Part shown: positions 35,000 to 42,693 of the stretch, one piece after another
Numbering within the stretch: the stretch's first letter is position 1
Layout: the number at the start of each line of letters is the position of its first letter
Assembly (NCBI GenBank): GCA_964371035.1
Contig: CAYJLG010000005.1
Span: forward strand, 1 to 64,000
Source of the DNA: UBA1535 sp964371035
Lineage (GTDB): Bacteria > Bacillota > Clostridia > Tissierellales > Sedimentibacteraceae
DNA: 64,000 bases
Direction: 5' to 3'
Notes under the pieces: model-generated
What the model was told of the DNA's origin: nothing
The model's database searches: none
What the model saw: the letters and a program-made list of their open reading frames with translations, nothing else
Position numbers and translations under genes: made by a program

Positions 35000-37025
35000 T
35001 GAATATATTTTTTCTCTTGATATAGGTACCCGTTCAATAGTTGGAGTAGTTGCTGAAAAAGAAGAAGATACGATGCGCGTAGTAGATGTTAAAAGTGTTT
35101 TTCATCGACATAGAGCTATGGTTGATGGTCAAATAGAAGATATAGAAAAAGTTAGCAAAGTAATTGAAGAAGTTAAATCTTTTCAAGAAAATAAGCTAAA
35201 CGTAAAATTTGATAAAGTATATATAGCAGCGGCTGGACGTTCTTTAAATACAGAAAAAATAACATACGAAAAAGTGCTAAATTCTAAAGTTCCCATTTCC
35301 GAGGAAATAAAAACACTCTTAGAAATGGAAGCACTTCAGATGGCACATGACGTATTTCATGAAAAATCTGGTGTTGGCACAGATTACTACTGTGTTGGTT
35401 ACAGTGTGTTGAGTTATTTAATCGATGATTATAGCATGACAAATATACTCGGTCATCGAGGCGAAAAAATATCTATTGAGATAATCGCAGCATTTTTACC
35501 ACACCATGTTGTAGAAGGACTTTATTCTTGTATGGACAGCAACAACTTAGAAGTGGCAAGCCTTACACTTGAACCAATTGCTGCAATGAATTTAGTTATA
35601 CCAAAAGATTTACGACTACTCAATATCGCTTTGGTCGATATAGGAGCTGGTACATCTGATATAGCAATTTCTAAAAACGGTAGCATAGTAGGATATGATA
35701 TGTCTACTACTGCAGGAGACGAAATAACAGAAAGTATTATGAAAGCATACTTAGTTGATTTTAATACTGCTGAAAAAATAAAAATATCGCTTAGCGATGA
35801 AAACGATACAGTAATCTTTAAAGATATATTAGGATTAGAGCAAAATATTCCAAAAACAGAAGTAATATCATCTATGGAAAATGCAGTTTCTACTCTTTGC
35901 AAAGACATCGCTACTAAAATACTCGCAATGAATAATGAAGCACCTGTTGCGTTGTTTTTAATCGGTGGAGGCAGCAAAGCTCCAAACATGAAAAAACACC
36001 TTGCTCAGCTATTAGATTTGCCTGAAAACAGGATTTCGATTGGTTCTGAAGATACAGTAAAAAGCGTTAATCTGTCTCATATTGAAAATTTCGGACCTGA
36101 ATTGATCACTCCTGTTGGTATAGCTTACTCTTCAGTTTTAGGTAGCAATTATGACTTTTTCAGTGTAGTAGTAAATGGTAAAAAAGTGAGATTATACAAT
36201 ATCAGACAAATGAAAGTTATGGACGCCCTATTGATGGCAGGCTTTGATACAACAAAATTAATAGGTTTATCTAGTAAAAATTTAAGTTTCACTCTTAATA
36301 ATAAAAATTATTTTTACAAAGGTGACTATTCTACACCCGCTGAAATTTTAGTAAATTCGGTTGCATCAAATATTGAAACAAAGTTGAGTCCTGGAGATGT
36401 AATCGAAGTGATTTCAGCAAAAGACGGAGAGGCTCCTGTAGTCAAAATTTCTGATATAGTTGAACCATCTCAAAAAGGAAGCATTAGCTTTAACAATAAC
36501 AAGGTCACACTGGGTGCTAGATATATGATTAACAACATTGAGGTTGGTGAAAATTATATCATAGGTAATTCTGACATAATAGAAATTGTAAATATAACAA
36601 AGTTGTTCCATTTACTAGAATTATTTGAACTTAATGAAGATGATTATTCTTTCTTTTACAATGGAAATAAAATTGAAACCAGCTATGACTTGATAGATGG
36701 AATGACCATTGATATAGTTAGAAATAATACTACTAATTATCAATATTTTAAATCTGAAGAACAAATTGACAAAGATACAGTTGTTCACGACATAGAACTT
36801 AACAATACCGTTAGAATAATTTTAAACGGTGAAGACGTTTCACTTCAAAAAAAACATGACGGATCGCCAATTCTTTTCGCTGATGTAATACTTCATACAG
36901 GTATTGATCCAACAAAACCACAAGGGAAAATAATTATCAAACATAATGACATGGATGCCAGCTATACAGCTATCGTTAACGAGGGCGATAACCTGATTAT
37001 TAAATGGCAAAATCAAGTAAATTAG
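34992..37025 (+). CDS. FtsA/PilM-like actin-fold ATPase with C-terminal extension
   Basis: A 677-residue protein. Residues 1-390 form an FtsA-type actin fold: phosphate-1 loop LDIGTRSIVGVV at 8-19, an SHS2-like insertion after residue 40, phosphate-2 DIGAGTSDIAI near 216 and adenosine loop LIGGGSKAPNM near 324. Instead of the FtsA C-terminal amphipathic helix there are about 290 further residues that look beta-rich and repeat a 'VVNGK/ILNGEDV' pattern. It overlaps the YlqH-like gene by 8 bases. FtsA-like genes beside ylqH homologues occur in other Clostridia; the function is unknown. It is unlikely to be the main FtsA, which normally lies beside ftsZ. Confidence 0.75.
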   Translation: MNNEYIFSLDIGTRSIVGVVAEKEEDTMRVVDVKSVFHRHRAMVDGQIEDIEKVSKVIEEVKSFQENKLNVKFDKVYIAAAGRSLNTEKITYEKVLNSKVPISEEIKTLLEMEALQMAHDVFHEKSGVGTDYYCVGYSVLSYLIDDYSMTNILGHRGEKISIEIIAAFLPHHVVEGLYSCMDSNNLEVASLTLEPIAAMNLVIPKDLRLLNIALVDIGAGTSDIAISKNGSIVGYDMSTTAGDEITESIMKAYLVDFNTAEKIKISLSDENDTVIFKDILGLEQNIPKTEVISSMENAVSTLCKDIATKILAMNNEAPVALFLIGGGSKAPNMKKHLAQLLDLPENRISIGSEDTVKSVNLSHIENFGPELITPVGIAYSSVLGSNYDFFSVVVNGKKVRLYNIRQMKVMDALLMAGFDTTKLIGLSSKNLSFTLNNKNYFYKGDYSTPAEILVNSVASNIETKLSPGDVIEVISAKDGEAPVVKISDIVEPSQKGSISFNNNKVTLGARYMINNIEVGENYIIGNSDIIEIVNITKLFHLLELFELNEDDYSFFYNGNKIETSYDLIDGMTIDIVRNNTTNYQYFKSEEQIDKDTVVHDIELNNTVRIILNGEDVSLQKKHDGSPILFADVILHTGIDPTKPQGKIIIKHNDMDASYTAIVNEGDNLIIKWQNQVN

Positions 37026-37035
37026 GAGAAAATTT

Positions 37036-37650
37036 ATGCAAGCAGCACTTTTAGTTAAAATATTTGATTTAGATAAAAAGCTCTTAGGAAAAGGCTCTTT
37101 GAAAAGCATCTCAACAAACACGATATCTATACAAGGAGACTTGATGCCTTCATTGCCGTCTAAAAAAATGATCATCTTGCACATCCACGATGATTTGAGG
37201 GGGATTTTAATTTTCGAGTGTGAAATTAGTATTTCAACAACTTCACAATTAAATGCTAGAATTGTAAAAAAACTCCCTACTTTAGAGAGAAGAAAAGCAT
37301 TAAAGATGAAAACCGATCATAATGTTCCCCTAAGATTATTATTAAGAAATGATAGATCAATAAATAAAGACGAGCCTATTAATATAAAAATTCTAAACAT
37401 GAGTATAGGAGGTATACTCATAACATCAAATACTGATTTTTTTATAGGTGATGTTTTAGTATTTACTTTTGATTATTATCCAGATTTCCCATTGGAACTA
37501 GACGCCACTGTAGTTAGGATAGATCAAGCTGCAGATGGAAGAACTACCAACAATTATGGCTGTGTCTTTAGCGAATTGTCTAGAAGAAGCGAAAATGTAA
37601 TTTGTAAATATTTGTATGAGAGACAAATTCAAATATACAGTAAAAAATAA
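37036..37650 (+). CDS. PilZ-domain protein (YcgR-like, putative c-di-GMP receptor)
   Basis: A 204-residue protein. Residues 1-80 resemble the YcgR N-terminal domain, and a PilZ domain follows. The NxSxxG motif is intact (LNMSIGGILI near residue 121). The arginine motif is TLERRKALKMK near 80-90, where the second Arg of RxxxR is replaced by Lys, so c-di-GMP affinity may be lowered. YcgR-type proteins brake flagellar motors when c-di-GMP is high. AGGAG precedes the ATG. It lies 10 bases after the FtsA-like gene and 11 before the SLH gene, so one operon is likely. Confidence 0.82.
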   Translation: MQAALLVKIFDLDKKLLGKGSLKSISTNTISIQGDLMPSLPSKKMIILHIHDDLRGILIFECEISISTTSQLNARIVKKLPTLERRKALKMKTDHNVPLRLLLRNDRSINKDEPINIKILNMSIGGILITSNTDFFIGDVLVFTFDYYPDFPLELDATVVRIDQAADGRTTNNYGCVFSELSRRSENVICKYLYERQIQIYSKK

Positions 37651-37661
37651 GGAGATTTAAC

Positions 37662-39743
37662 ATGCGACAGAAACGAACATTATCGTTAATCATTTTAACG
37701 TTTACAATTATGAGTGTCATGATTTTTTCTGAAGTTGCTTATGCAGATTCAATAAGATCTATAAAACTAAATGGAGGCAAAGATATTTACCTTGAAATAG
37801 ATGATGAAAAAACACTTCCCATTGTATTTAGTCCCGAAGATGCTGAAAGCTCTGAAGTAGAATTTTCTTCTTCTAATGATTCAATAGTAAGTATTGATAG
37901 AAATGGTAAAGTTACTGCACACAAGACAGGCCGTGTCACTTTAACTGCTGAACTAGGTAATTTAATATCATCAATTCGTGCCACAGTATATGAAAAAACA
38001 GATTTAACTGCAGTTTTTTCAGAATCTATAGTAGTTGCAGATAAAGTTGCAAATATTACCATATCTGTTGATTCAGAAGATGAAGCTCAGACACAATTTA
38101 ATATCTTTTTGCCATCTGGGTATCTTGTGACAGGATCTACTGCTACATTTGCAGTTAATGCAAACGGAACCTATCCATTTACTGTGTATGACAATTCAGG
38201 CGTTAAAAAAACTTTTTATTATGTAGTAGATAGTTTATCAAAATCTATTAATAGCGAAGATGATGATGATGGAGAAGTTTGGGATGAATTTGATATAGAC
38301 ATACTATTTGATGATTTAAAATTACAATACGACTATGAAGAAAAAGAGTACTTATTTAACGCTGAACTTGACAAAATAAGGACTGTAACTCTTCCTAATA
38401 ATAGAAAGATAGAGACAAAAGAAATTAATTACTTCATAGGTGAAGCAGAAGATCTAGAAAATGGTGAAATTATCGATTATTCTTTTGATATAGAAGGCAA
38501 GGTGCTAAATTGCAAGCTTATTAGACAAGGTGAATTTTTCTTGCTAATCATACTAGAAGATACTGAATTAGATGATAGATACCTCTATCATACTTATAGA
38601 GCTTACAATTTTACGCTCTCTCAGCCTTCCTTGTTAACATCACCAACTACTGAATTTTTAATTGAAAATGGAAACTATGAAGTTTTAGCTTATACTTCAT
38701 CAGGTATGAAAGAAGTTTTTAATTATGTAATAGAGAACATTGATTTTATGAGACCTGATGTAGATTTGGTATATACTTATGAAAATAAATTTGAACTTAT
38801 AGTTGAAGACAATATTGCACTTGATTATATAATTGCACCTGACGGAAAATATTATAAAATCCCCGCTTCAGTATCAGCATATGATCCATATACATTTTTA
38901 TTTCCAACACCATTTACATTTGATGGCGAATACGTATTTTCAGTAGTAGATACTTCAGGAAACAAGACGGTTGTCACTGGTGAAGTAGATGATATTGACA
39001 ATATTTTGTACGTCGGAAATACAAGTTTAGACGTTCATAACTATCCAGATATTTATGACTATTTTGAAAGTACAGGTGAAAAATTTGTATATGCACCTCA
39101 AGATAACATTTATTACGAAAATGTTTTTCCATCATATATGCGAGGTATTTCAGAAACTAAGTTCTCTCCATATGGAACATTATCACGGGCACAAGCAGTT
39201 ACAATACTGTCAAGAGTTACAGATTTACCTTATGACATAAATTTAATAAATAAAACTAATTTTACAGATATTTCAAATCATTGGGCAAGGCACTATATTA
39301 GTATGGCTAGCTCTAAACGTTATATTCAAGGACTTCCTGATAAAACATTTAGACCTGATAACGAATTATCTCGTGCTGATTTTTGCGTAATAATTAATAA
39401 TGTTAGCGCTTTAAAAGATAATATAGAAGACATTCCAGCTGTATACAATCATTCTGTTACAGATATTAATACAAGTTTTGCCTATGCTAAATTAGATATA
39501 TTGAAACTTGTAAATAGAGATATAATAAAGGTAGATGGTGGTGAATTTCATCCGGACAAACCTATAACACGTGCAGAAGTTATATATGCAATTAACAGAT
39601 TATATGGTCTTTCGCCATCAAACGAAGAATTTGAATTTATTGAAAATTTATATGAAACTTACTTTGATTTTAACGATATTTCTAACCACCCATACTATGA
39701 AGATTTAGTTATATCTATTGTTGGAATGTACAGAGAACGTTAA
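37662..39743 (+). CDS. secreted S-layer-homology (SLH) protein with bacterial Ig-like domain
   Basis: A 693-residue exported protein. An N-terminal signal peptide (charged RQKR, hydrophobic LSLIILTFTIMSVMIF, cleavage probably after AYA-DS) is followed by a Big_2-type Ig-like domain near 30-105 (IVSIDRNGKVTAHKTG). A long, acidic, beta-rich middle follows. The C-terminal ~190 residues hold three SLH repeats: YGTLSRAQAVTILSRV; FTDISNHWARHYI with FRPDNELSRADFCVII; and FHPDKPITRAEVIYAINR. SLH repeats anchor proteins to pyruvylated secondary wall polymer. It is the last gene of the + strand cluster and has its own terminator. Its ligand or enzymatic role is unknown. Confidence 0.87.
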   Translation: MRQKRTLSLIILTFTIMSVMIFSEVAYADSIRSIKLNGGKDIYLEIDDEKTLPIVFSPEDAESSEVEFSSSNDSIVSIDRNGKVTAHKTGRVTLTAELGNLISSIRATVYEKTDLTAVFSESIVVADKVANITISVDSEDEAQTQFNIFLPSGYLVTGSTATFAVNANGTYPFTVYDNSGVKKTFYYVVDSLSKSINSEDDDDGEVWDEFDIDILFDDLKLQYDYEEKEYLFNAELDKIRTVTLPNNRKIETKEINYFIGEAEDLENGEIIDYSFDIEGKVLNCKLIRQGEFFLLIILEDTELDDRYLYHTYRAYNFTLSQPSLLTSPTTEFLIENGNYEVLAYTSSGMKEVFNYVIENIDFMRPDVDLVYTYENKFELIVEDNIALDYIIAPDGKYYKIPASVSAYDPYTFLFPTPFTFDGEYVFSVVDTSGNKTVVTGEVDDIDNILYVGNTSLDVHNYPDIYDYFESTGEKFVYAPQDNIYYENVFPSYMRGISETKFSPYGTLSRAQAVTILSRVTDLPYDINLINKTNFTDISNHWARHYISMASSKRYIQGLPDKTFRPDNELSRADFCVIINNVSALKDNIEDIPAVYNHSVTDINTSFAYAKLDILKLVNRDIIKVDGGEFHPDKPITRAEVIYAINRLYGLSPSNEEFEFIENLYETYFDFNDISNHPYYEDLVISIVGMYRER

Positions 39744-39760
39744 GAAATAAATTAAACACT

Positions 39761-39797
39761 AAAATAGGAGCAGACTCATTGTTTGCTCCTATTTTTA
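39761..39797 (+). terminator. terminator after the SLH gene
   Basis: AAAATAGGAGCA (39761-39772) and TGCTCCTATTTT (39784-39795) form a 12-bp stem with an 11-base loop, followed by T-rich DNA. It lies 17 bases after the stop codon. The A-run on the left could also serve the - strand. Confidence 0.88.
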
Positions 39798-39896
39798 TTG
39801 TAATTAACTATATAATAATTTAGTCATCTATGGCTTAGCCCCAAAAATATACTGCGTTATGACTTTGTGAATAAAACTAACTCATGCCCTAACCCC

Positions 39897-40072
39897 ATTT
39901 TCTAAATGAAAATGGCGGTAGGTCACATGCATGGAGAACCAAATCTTTGTGAGTTTAACGAGCAAAAAGATTTGATGTTCTCTTCTGCGCTATACAACTT
40001 CCCAATTGGAGTACCAGCGACAGATTTTATTATTTTTTCCTTTGGCGTACATGTGTTAACTGTGAATAGTAA
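39897..40072. repeat. structured intergenic element, related to the window start
   Basis: The gap between the SLH terminator and the ComFB-like gene carries a strong hairpin (39934-39948 with 39966-39982; arms CAAATCTTT and AAAGATTTG extended by GAGAAC and GTTCTC). A possible further pairing is CACATG near 39923 with CATGTG near 40049. Its right end shares a 19-mer and the 14-mer ACTGTGAATAGTAA with 13-62, in the same order. It looks like a dispersed element or a structured RNA. Confidence 0.5.
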
Positions 40073-40079
40073 CTATTTT

Positions 40080-40790
40080 TTAATGTTTTGGTTTATTTCT
40101 TATAGAAACAATTGCTTTTATTAATCCGGTAGTTACATCTATCGGGTTTTTTCTTTTAAATTCAACTAATGCATCAGCAGTTTCAGCTTCAGTGCCTTTA
40201 AACTTATAGTCGGGTAAACTCACATGAGCAAGTGTAATCAATTCTTCCAAGCATTGTTCACACCTACAGCATAGAAACTTATCTAATACACTTGGCAATT
40301 TTTCTTCAATTAAAAGTCTAATAAAATCAGTTTCTATTTCTACATTAGAATAATCCACATCGTCTTCATTTTTAGCATCATTCTCATCAGTTATTATGTT
40401 TAAATTTTCTACTATATCTGCATCACTAGCAGCTTGAGTGTCATCTATGCTTAGCATATTTTTTTCTTCTGATCCAAGACAAAACTCATCTTCAAGCAAA
40501 ACATCTATATTGTGATAATCAACAACTTCTTTAGAGCGATCGCTTTTACTAAAATTGATATCTTCAATTAAACCATGTAACTGTTCAATAGATGATTCTA
40601 AAAACTCAGTTGACAAATTAATGCCTATACTTTCATCAACATTTAAGTTTATATTTGAGTTGGTGTTTTCTACTTGTTCATCAGAAATGTTGGGATCTTC
40701 ATCATTTTTCCCATTATTTGATTTTGAAATTGTAGGCATTATCTTTTTGTACATAGCTTCTTTGCTAAATTCTTTTTTTGACCTTGCCAT
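40080..40790 (-). CDS. ComFB-domain protein
   Basis: A 236-residue acidic protein. The first 150 residues are low-complexity and rich in Asn, Asp, Glu and Ser. The C-terminal 85 residues match the ComFB pattern: VLDKFLCCRCEQC (Cys 174, 175, 177, 180), then EELITLAHVSLPDYKF and a final helix. ComFB-domain proteins have been reported to bind cyclic dinucleotides in cyanobacteria, and the original member lies in the B. subtilis comF operon. The cysteines may bind metal. The gene starts 1 base after the parA stop codon, with its binding site inside parA, so the two are translationally coupled. A partner or adaptor role for ParA is inference. Confidence 0.7.
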   Translation of the reverse strand: MARSKKEFSKEAMYKKIMPTISKSNNGKNDEDPNISDEQVENTNSNINLNVDESIGINLSTEFLESSIEQLHGLIEDINFSKSDRSKEVVDYHNIDVLLEDEFCLGSEEKNMLSIDDTQAASDADIVENLNIITDENDAKNEDDVDYSNVEIETDFIRLLIEEKLPSVLDKFLCCRCEQCLEELITLAHVSLPDYKFKGTEAETADALVEFKRKNPIDVTTGLIKAIVSIRNKPKH

Positions 40791-40791
40791 A

Positions 40792-41553
40792 CTAAATTCC
40801 TCTTTTAAGAAGTTCTTTTACAAAATTGCTATAATCTTTAACTGCAGAGTTTTGTGGTGAGTAATCATATAGATCAGCCTGGTTGGTCTGTGCTTCTTGA
40901 ATTGCTACACTAGCTCTAATATGCGTATCAAATACTATTGTATTTAACTCTTCAGCAAGCATTTCAGCAGTTCCTTTAATTTCTGCACTCAAAATCACTC
41001 TACTATTAAATCTTGTAAGTAAAATCCCTTCAATTTTCATAGTTGGATTGCAATATTTTTTTACCCTTGAAATAGTTTCATAAAGTTGGGCTATCCCTTG
41101 CAAGCTAAAAATATCAGCAACCATAGGAATTATTATGCTATCTGCTGCCGCAAAAGCATTAACTGTTAAAATACTCAATGCAGGCGGAGTATCCAAAATT
41201 ACATAATCATACAAGTCAAGTATCGGCGCTAACGCTTCTTTTAATAAAAATTCTCGGCCTGTATGAGTAAACTCCAAATCTACACCACTAAGGACTATAT
41301 TTGAAGGTATGATATCTATTATTTCAGTATGCTGTATTGCTTCTTTAGCTAGAGTTTCACCTTTTAAGACCTCATAAATAGTGTCACTATTTTCAGAATC
41401 AGCGCCCACGCTAAAGCTTAGATTTCCTTGTGGATCTAAATCTACTATCAATACCTTAAACTTATTTCTTTTTAGGCCTAAACTTAAGGCATAAGTCGTC
41501 GTTGTTTTTCCTACGCCACCTTTTTGATTCGTGACACAGATAATTTTAGCCAT
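40792..41553 (-). CDS. ParA/Soj-family partition-like ATPase
   Basis: A 253-residue deviant-Walker ATPase. The P-loop is QKGGVGKTTTTYAL at residues 9-22 with the signature Lys, followed by LIVDLDPQGNLS near 35 and the second Walker motif DYVILDTPPALS near 112. The C-terminal IRASVAIQEAQ segment is typical of Soj. The N-terminus lacks the extra helix-turn-helix of plasmid ParA and the FlhF-binding DQAxxLR-type motif of FlhG. No parB or parS site is nearby. Its place after cheD suggests a cargo-positioning ATPase, as seen for chemoreceptor arrays in other bacteria. Confidence 0.88.
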   Translation of the reverse strand: MAKIICVTNQKGGVGKTTTTYALSLGLKRNKFKVLIVDLDPQGNLSFSVGADSENSDTIYEVLKGETLAKEAIQHTEIIDIIPSNIVLSGVDLEFTHTGREFLLKEALAPILDLYDYVILDTPPALSILTVNAFAAADSIIIPMVADIFSLQGIAQLYETISRVKKYCNPTMKIEGILLTRFNSRVILSAEIKGTAEMLAEELNTIVFDTHIRASVAIQEAQTNQADLYDYSPQNSAVKDYSNFVKELLKRGI

Positions 41554-41580
41554 TATTTCTCTCCTTAAAACACTACAAAA

Positions 41581-42072
41581 TCAAATAATTTTATTTCCTT
41601 TTGCAAATGATTTAATTTCCAAGCTACCTGTAGCACTGTCAAAAAAGACTGTTCTACCATAATTAGCTCCTACATCTTCTGCAATAAGTCTTATTTTCAA
41701 CTCATTTAATGCTTTTTTAGTTGCTTCTACGTTTTTTGCACCTATATTTCCTATATTGCCTGATTTTGCATCATTCATTTCAAACATTTTAGCTCCACCT
41801 GCAATCTTAGCTGTCATACGAATTTTAACACAACCTAAAGCTTCCATCTGCATTACCATTTCCTTAATTCCTGTGCTAGCATATTTAAAAACTTGTTTTT
41901 CATCTGCAGGATTAGGGTTTTCTGGAAGCATAATATGTATCAAGCCAGCAACTTGTTTAATTTTATCTATCACACATATCCCAACGCATGAACCTAGAGC
42001 GTATGTTGCTACTATATCAGGTGCTGATACTATTTTCATATCGGATATACCGACGTTTACTGTTTTTTTCAT
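41581..42072 (-). CDS. cheD: chemoreceptor glutamine deamidase CheD
   Basis: A 163-residue deamidase acting on receptor glutamines and enhancing CheC phosphatase activity. The catalytic Cys is in YALGSCVGICV near residue 30 and the His in GLIHIMLP near 44, with a conserved Thr/Ala-rich region MTAKIAGGAKMF near 84. It overlaps cheC by four bases (ATGA), so the two are translationally coupled, matching the known CheC-CheD complex. ParA follows after 27 bases. Confidence 0.94.
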   Translation of the reverse strand: MKKTVNVGISDMKIVSAPDIVATYALGSCVGICVIDKIKQVAGLIHIMLPENPNPADEKQVFKYASTGIKEMVMQMEALGCVKIRMTAKIAGGAKMFEMNDAKSGNIGNIGAKNVEATKKALNELKIRLIAEDVGANYGRTVFFDSATGSLEIKSFAKGNKII

Positions 42073-42692
42073 AAATCCAACCCTAATTTTTTCATTAATA
42101 CGCCTAATGAATCGACGTTAGGGATAAGTAGAACATGACTACTAACATCATTAGATTCACCAGTAAATTTTTCTCTTATAAACACTACTTTATCAGCAGT
42201 GTCATCAAACTGCATAGTCACGATGTTCATTATTGCTCCTGCCATATCTACTGTTAGAGCAGGAACAGAAATATCAATAGTCAATCCAGTTAGTGAAGCA
42301 ATCGAATTTACATACGAAGCGATCATTATATTTCCTATCTCTTGTATCGCAGATAATTCCATTTCACTAATATCTTCAAAATTATCAATATTTGTACCTA
42401 ATAATGAATTTACAACTAAACTAACAAATTCTCTTTTTAACATAAATATGATAATTCCATCTATATCTTCTCTAATTTTTGCTAATATACCTAAAACTAT
42501 ACTCTCAGGTCCACCTAGCATCTCTATAGCTTCATTAATATCCATCAACATTACTTCTGGAACTGAAGTATTGACTTTTTGGGATAACATTTGTGCTAGA
42601 GACGTTGCTGCATTTCCCGCACCAATATTTCCTAACTCTTTTAATATATCTATATGATTATCTGAAATCTGTTCGTATCTGCTAATTGTCAT
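42069..42692 (-). CDS. cheC: CheY-P phosphatase CheC
   Basis: A 207-residue CheC-family phosphatase that dephosphorylates CheY and binds CheD. Both signature helices are present: ILKELGNIGAGNAATSLA near residue 14 and AIQEIGNIMIASYVNSIA near 113, each with the catalytic Glu/Asn pair. It starts 1 base after the fapA stop codon, with GAGG inside the fapA end, and overlaps cheD. Together with the FliY gene, this window encodes two potential CheY-P phosphatases, the Bacillus-type arrangement. Confidence 0.94.
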   Translation of the reverse strand: MTISRYEQISDNHIDILKELGNIGAGNAATSLAQMLSQKVNTSVPEVMLMDINEAIEMLGGPESIVLGILAKIREDIDGIIIFMLKREFVSLVVNSLLGTNIDNFEDISEMELSAIQEIGNIMIASYVNSIASLTGLTIDISVPALTVDMAGAIMNIVTMQFDDTADKVVFIREKFTGESNDVSSHVLLIPNVDSLGVLMKKLGLDL

Positions 42693-42693
42693 T

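Noticed and set aside
39906..40124. A 72-codon + strand open frame across the intergenic element
   Set aside because: It has no ribosome binding site, overlaps the end of the ComFB-like gene, and runs through hairpin and repeat sequence, so it looks like a chance reading of the repeat.
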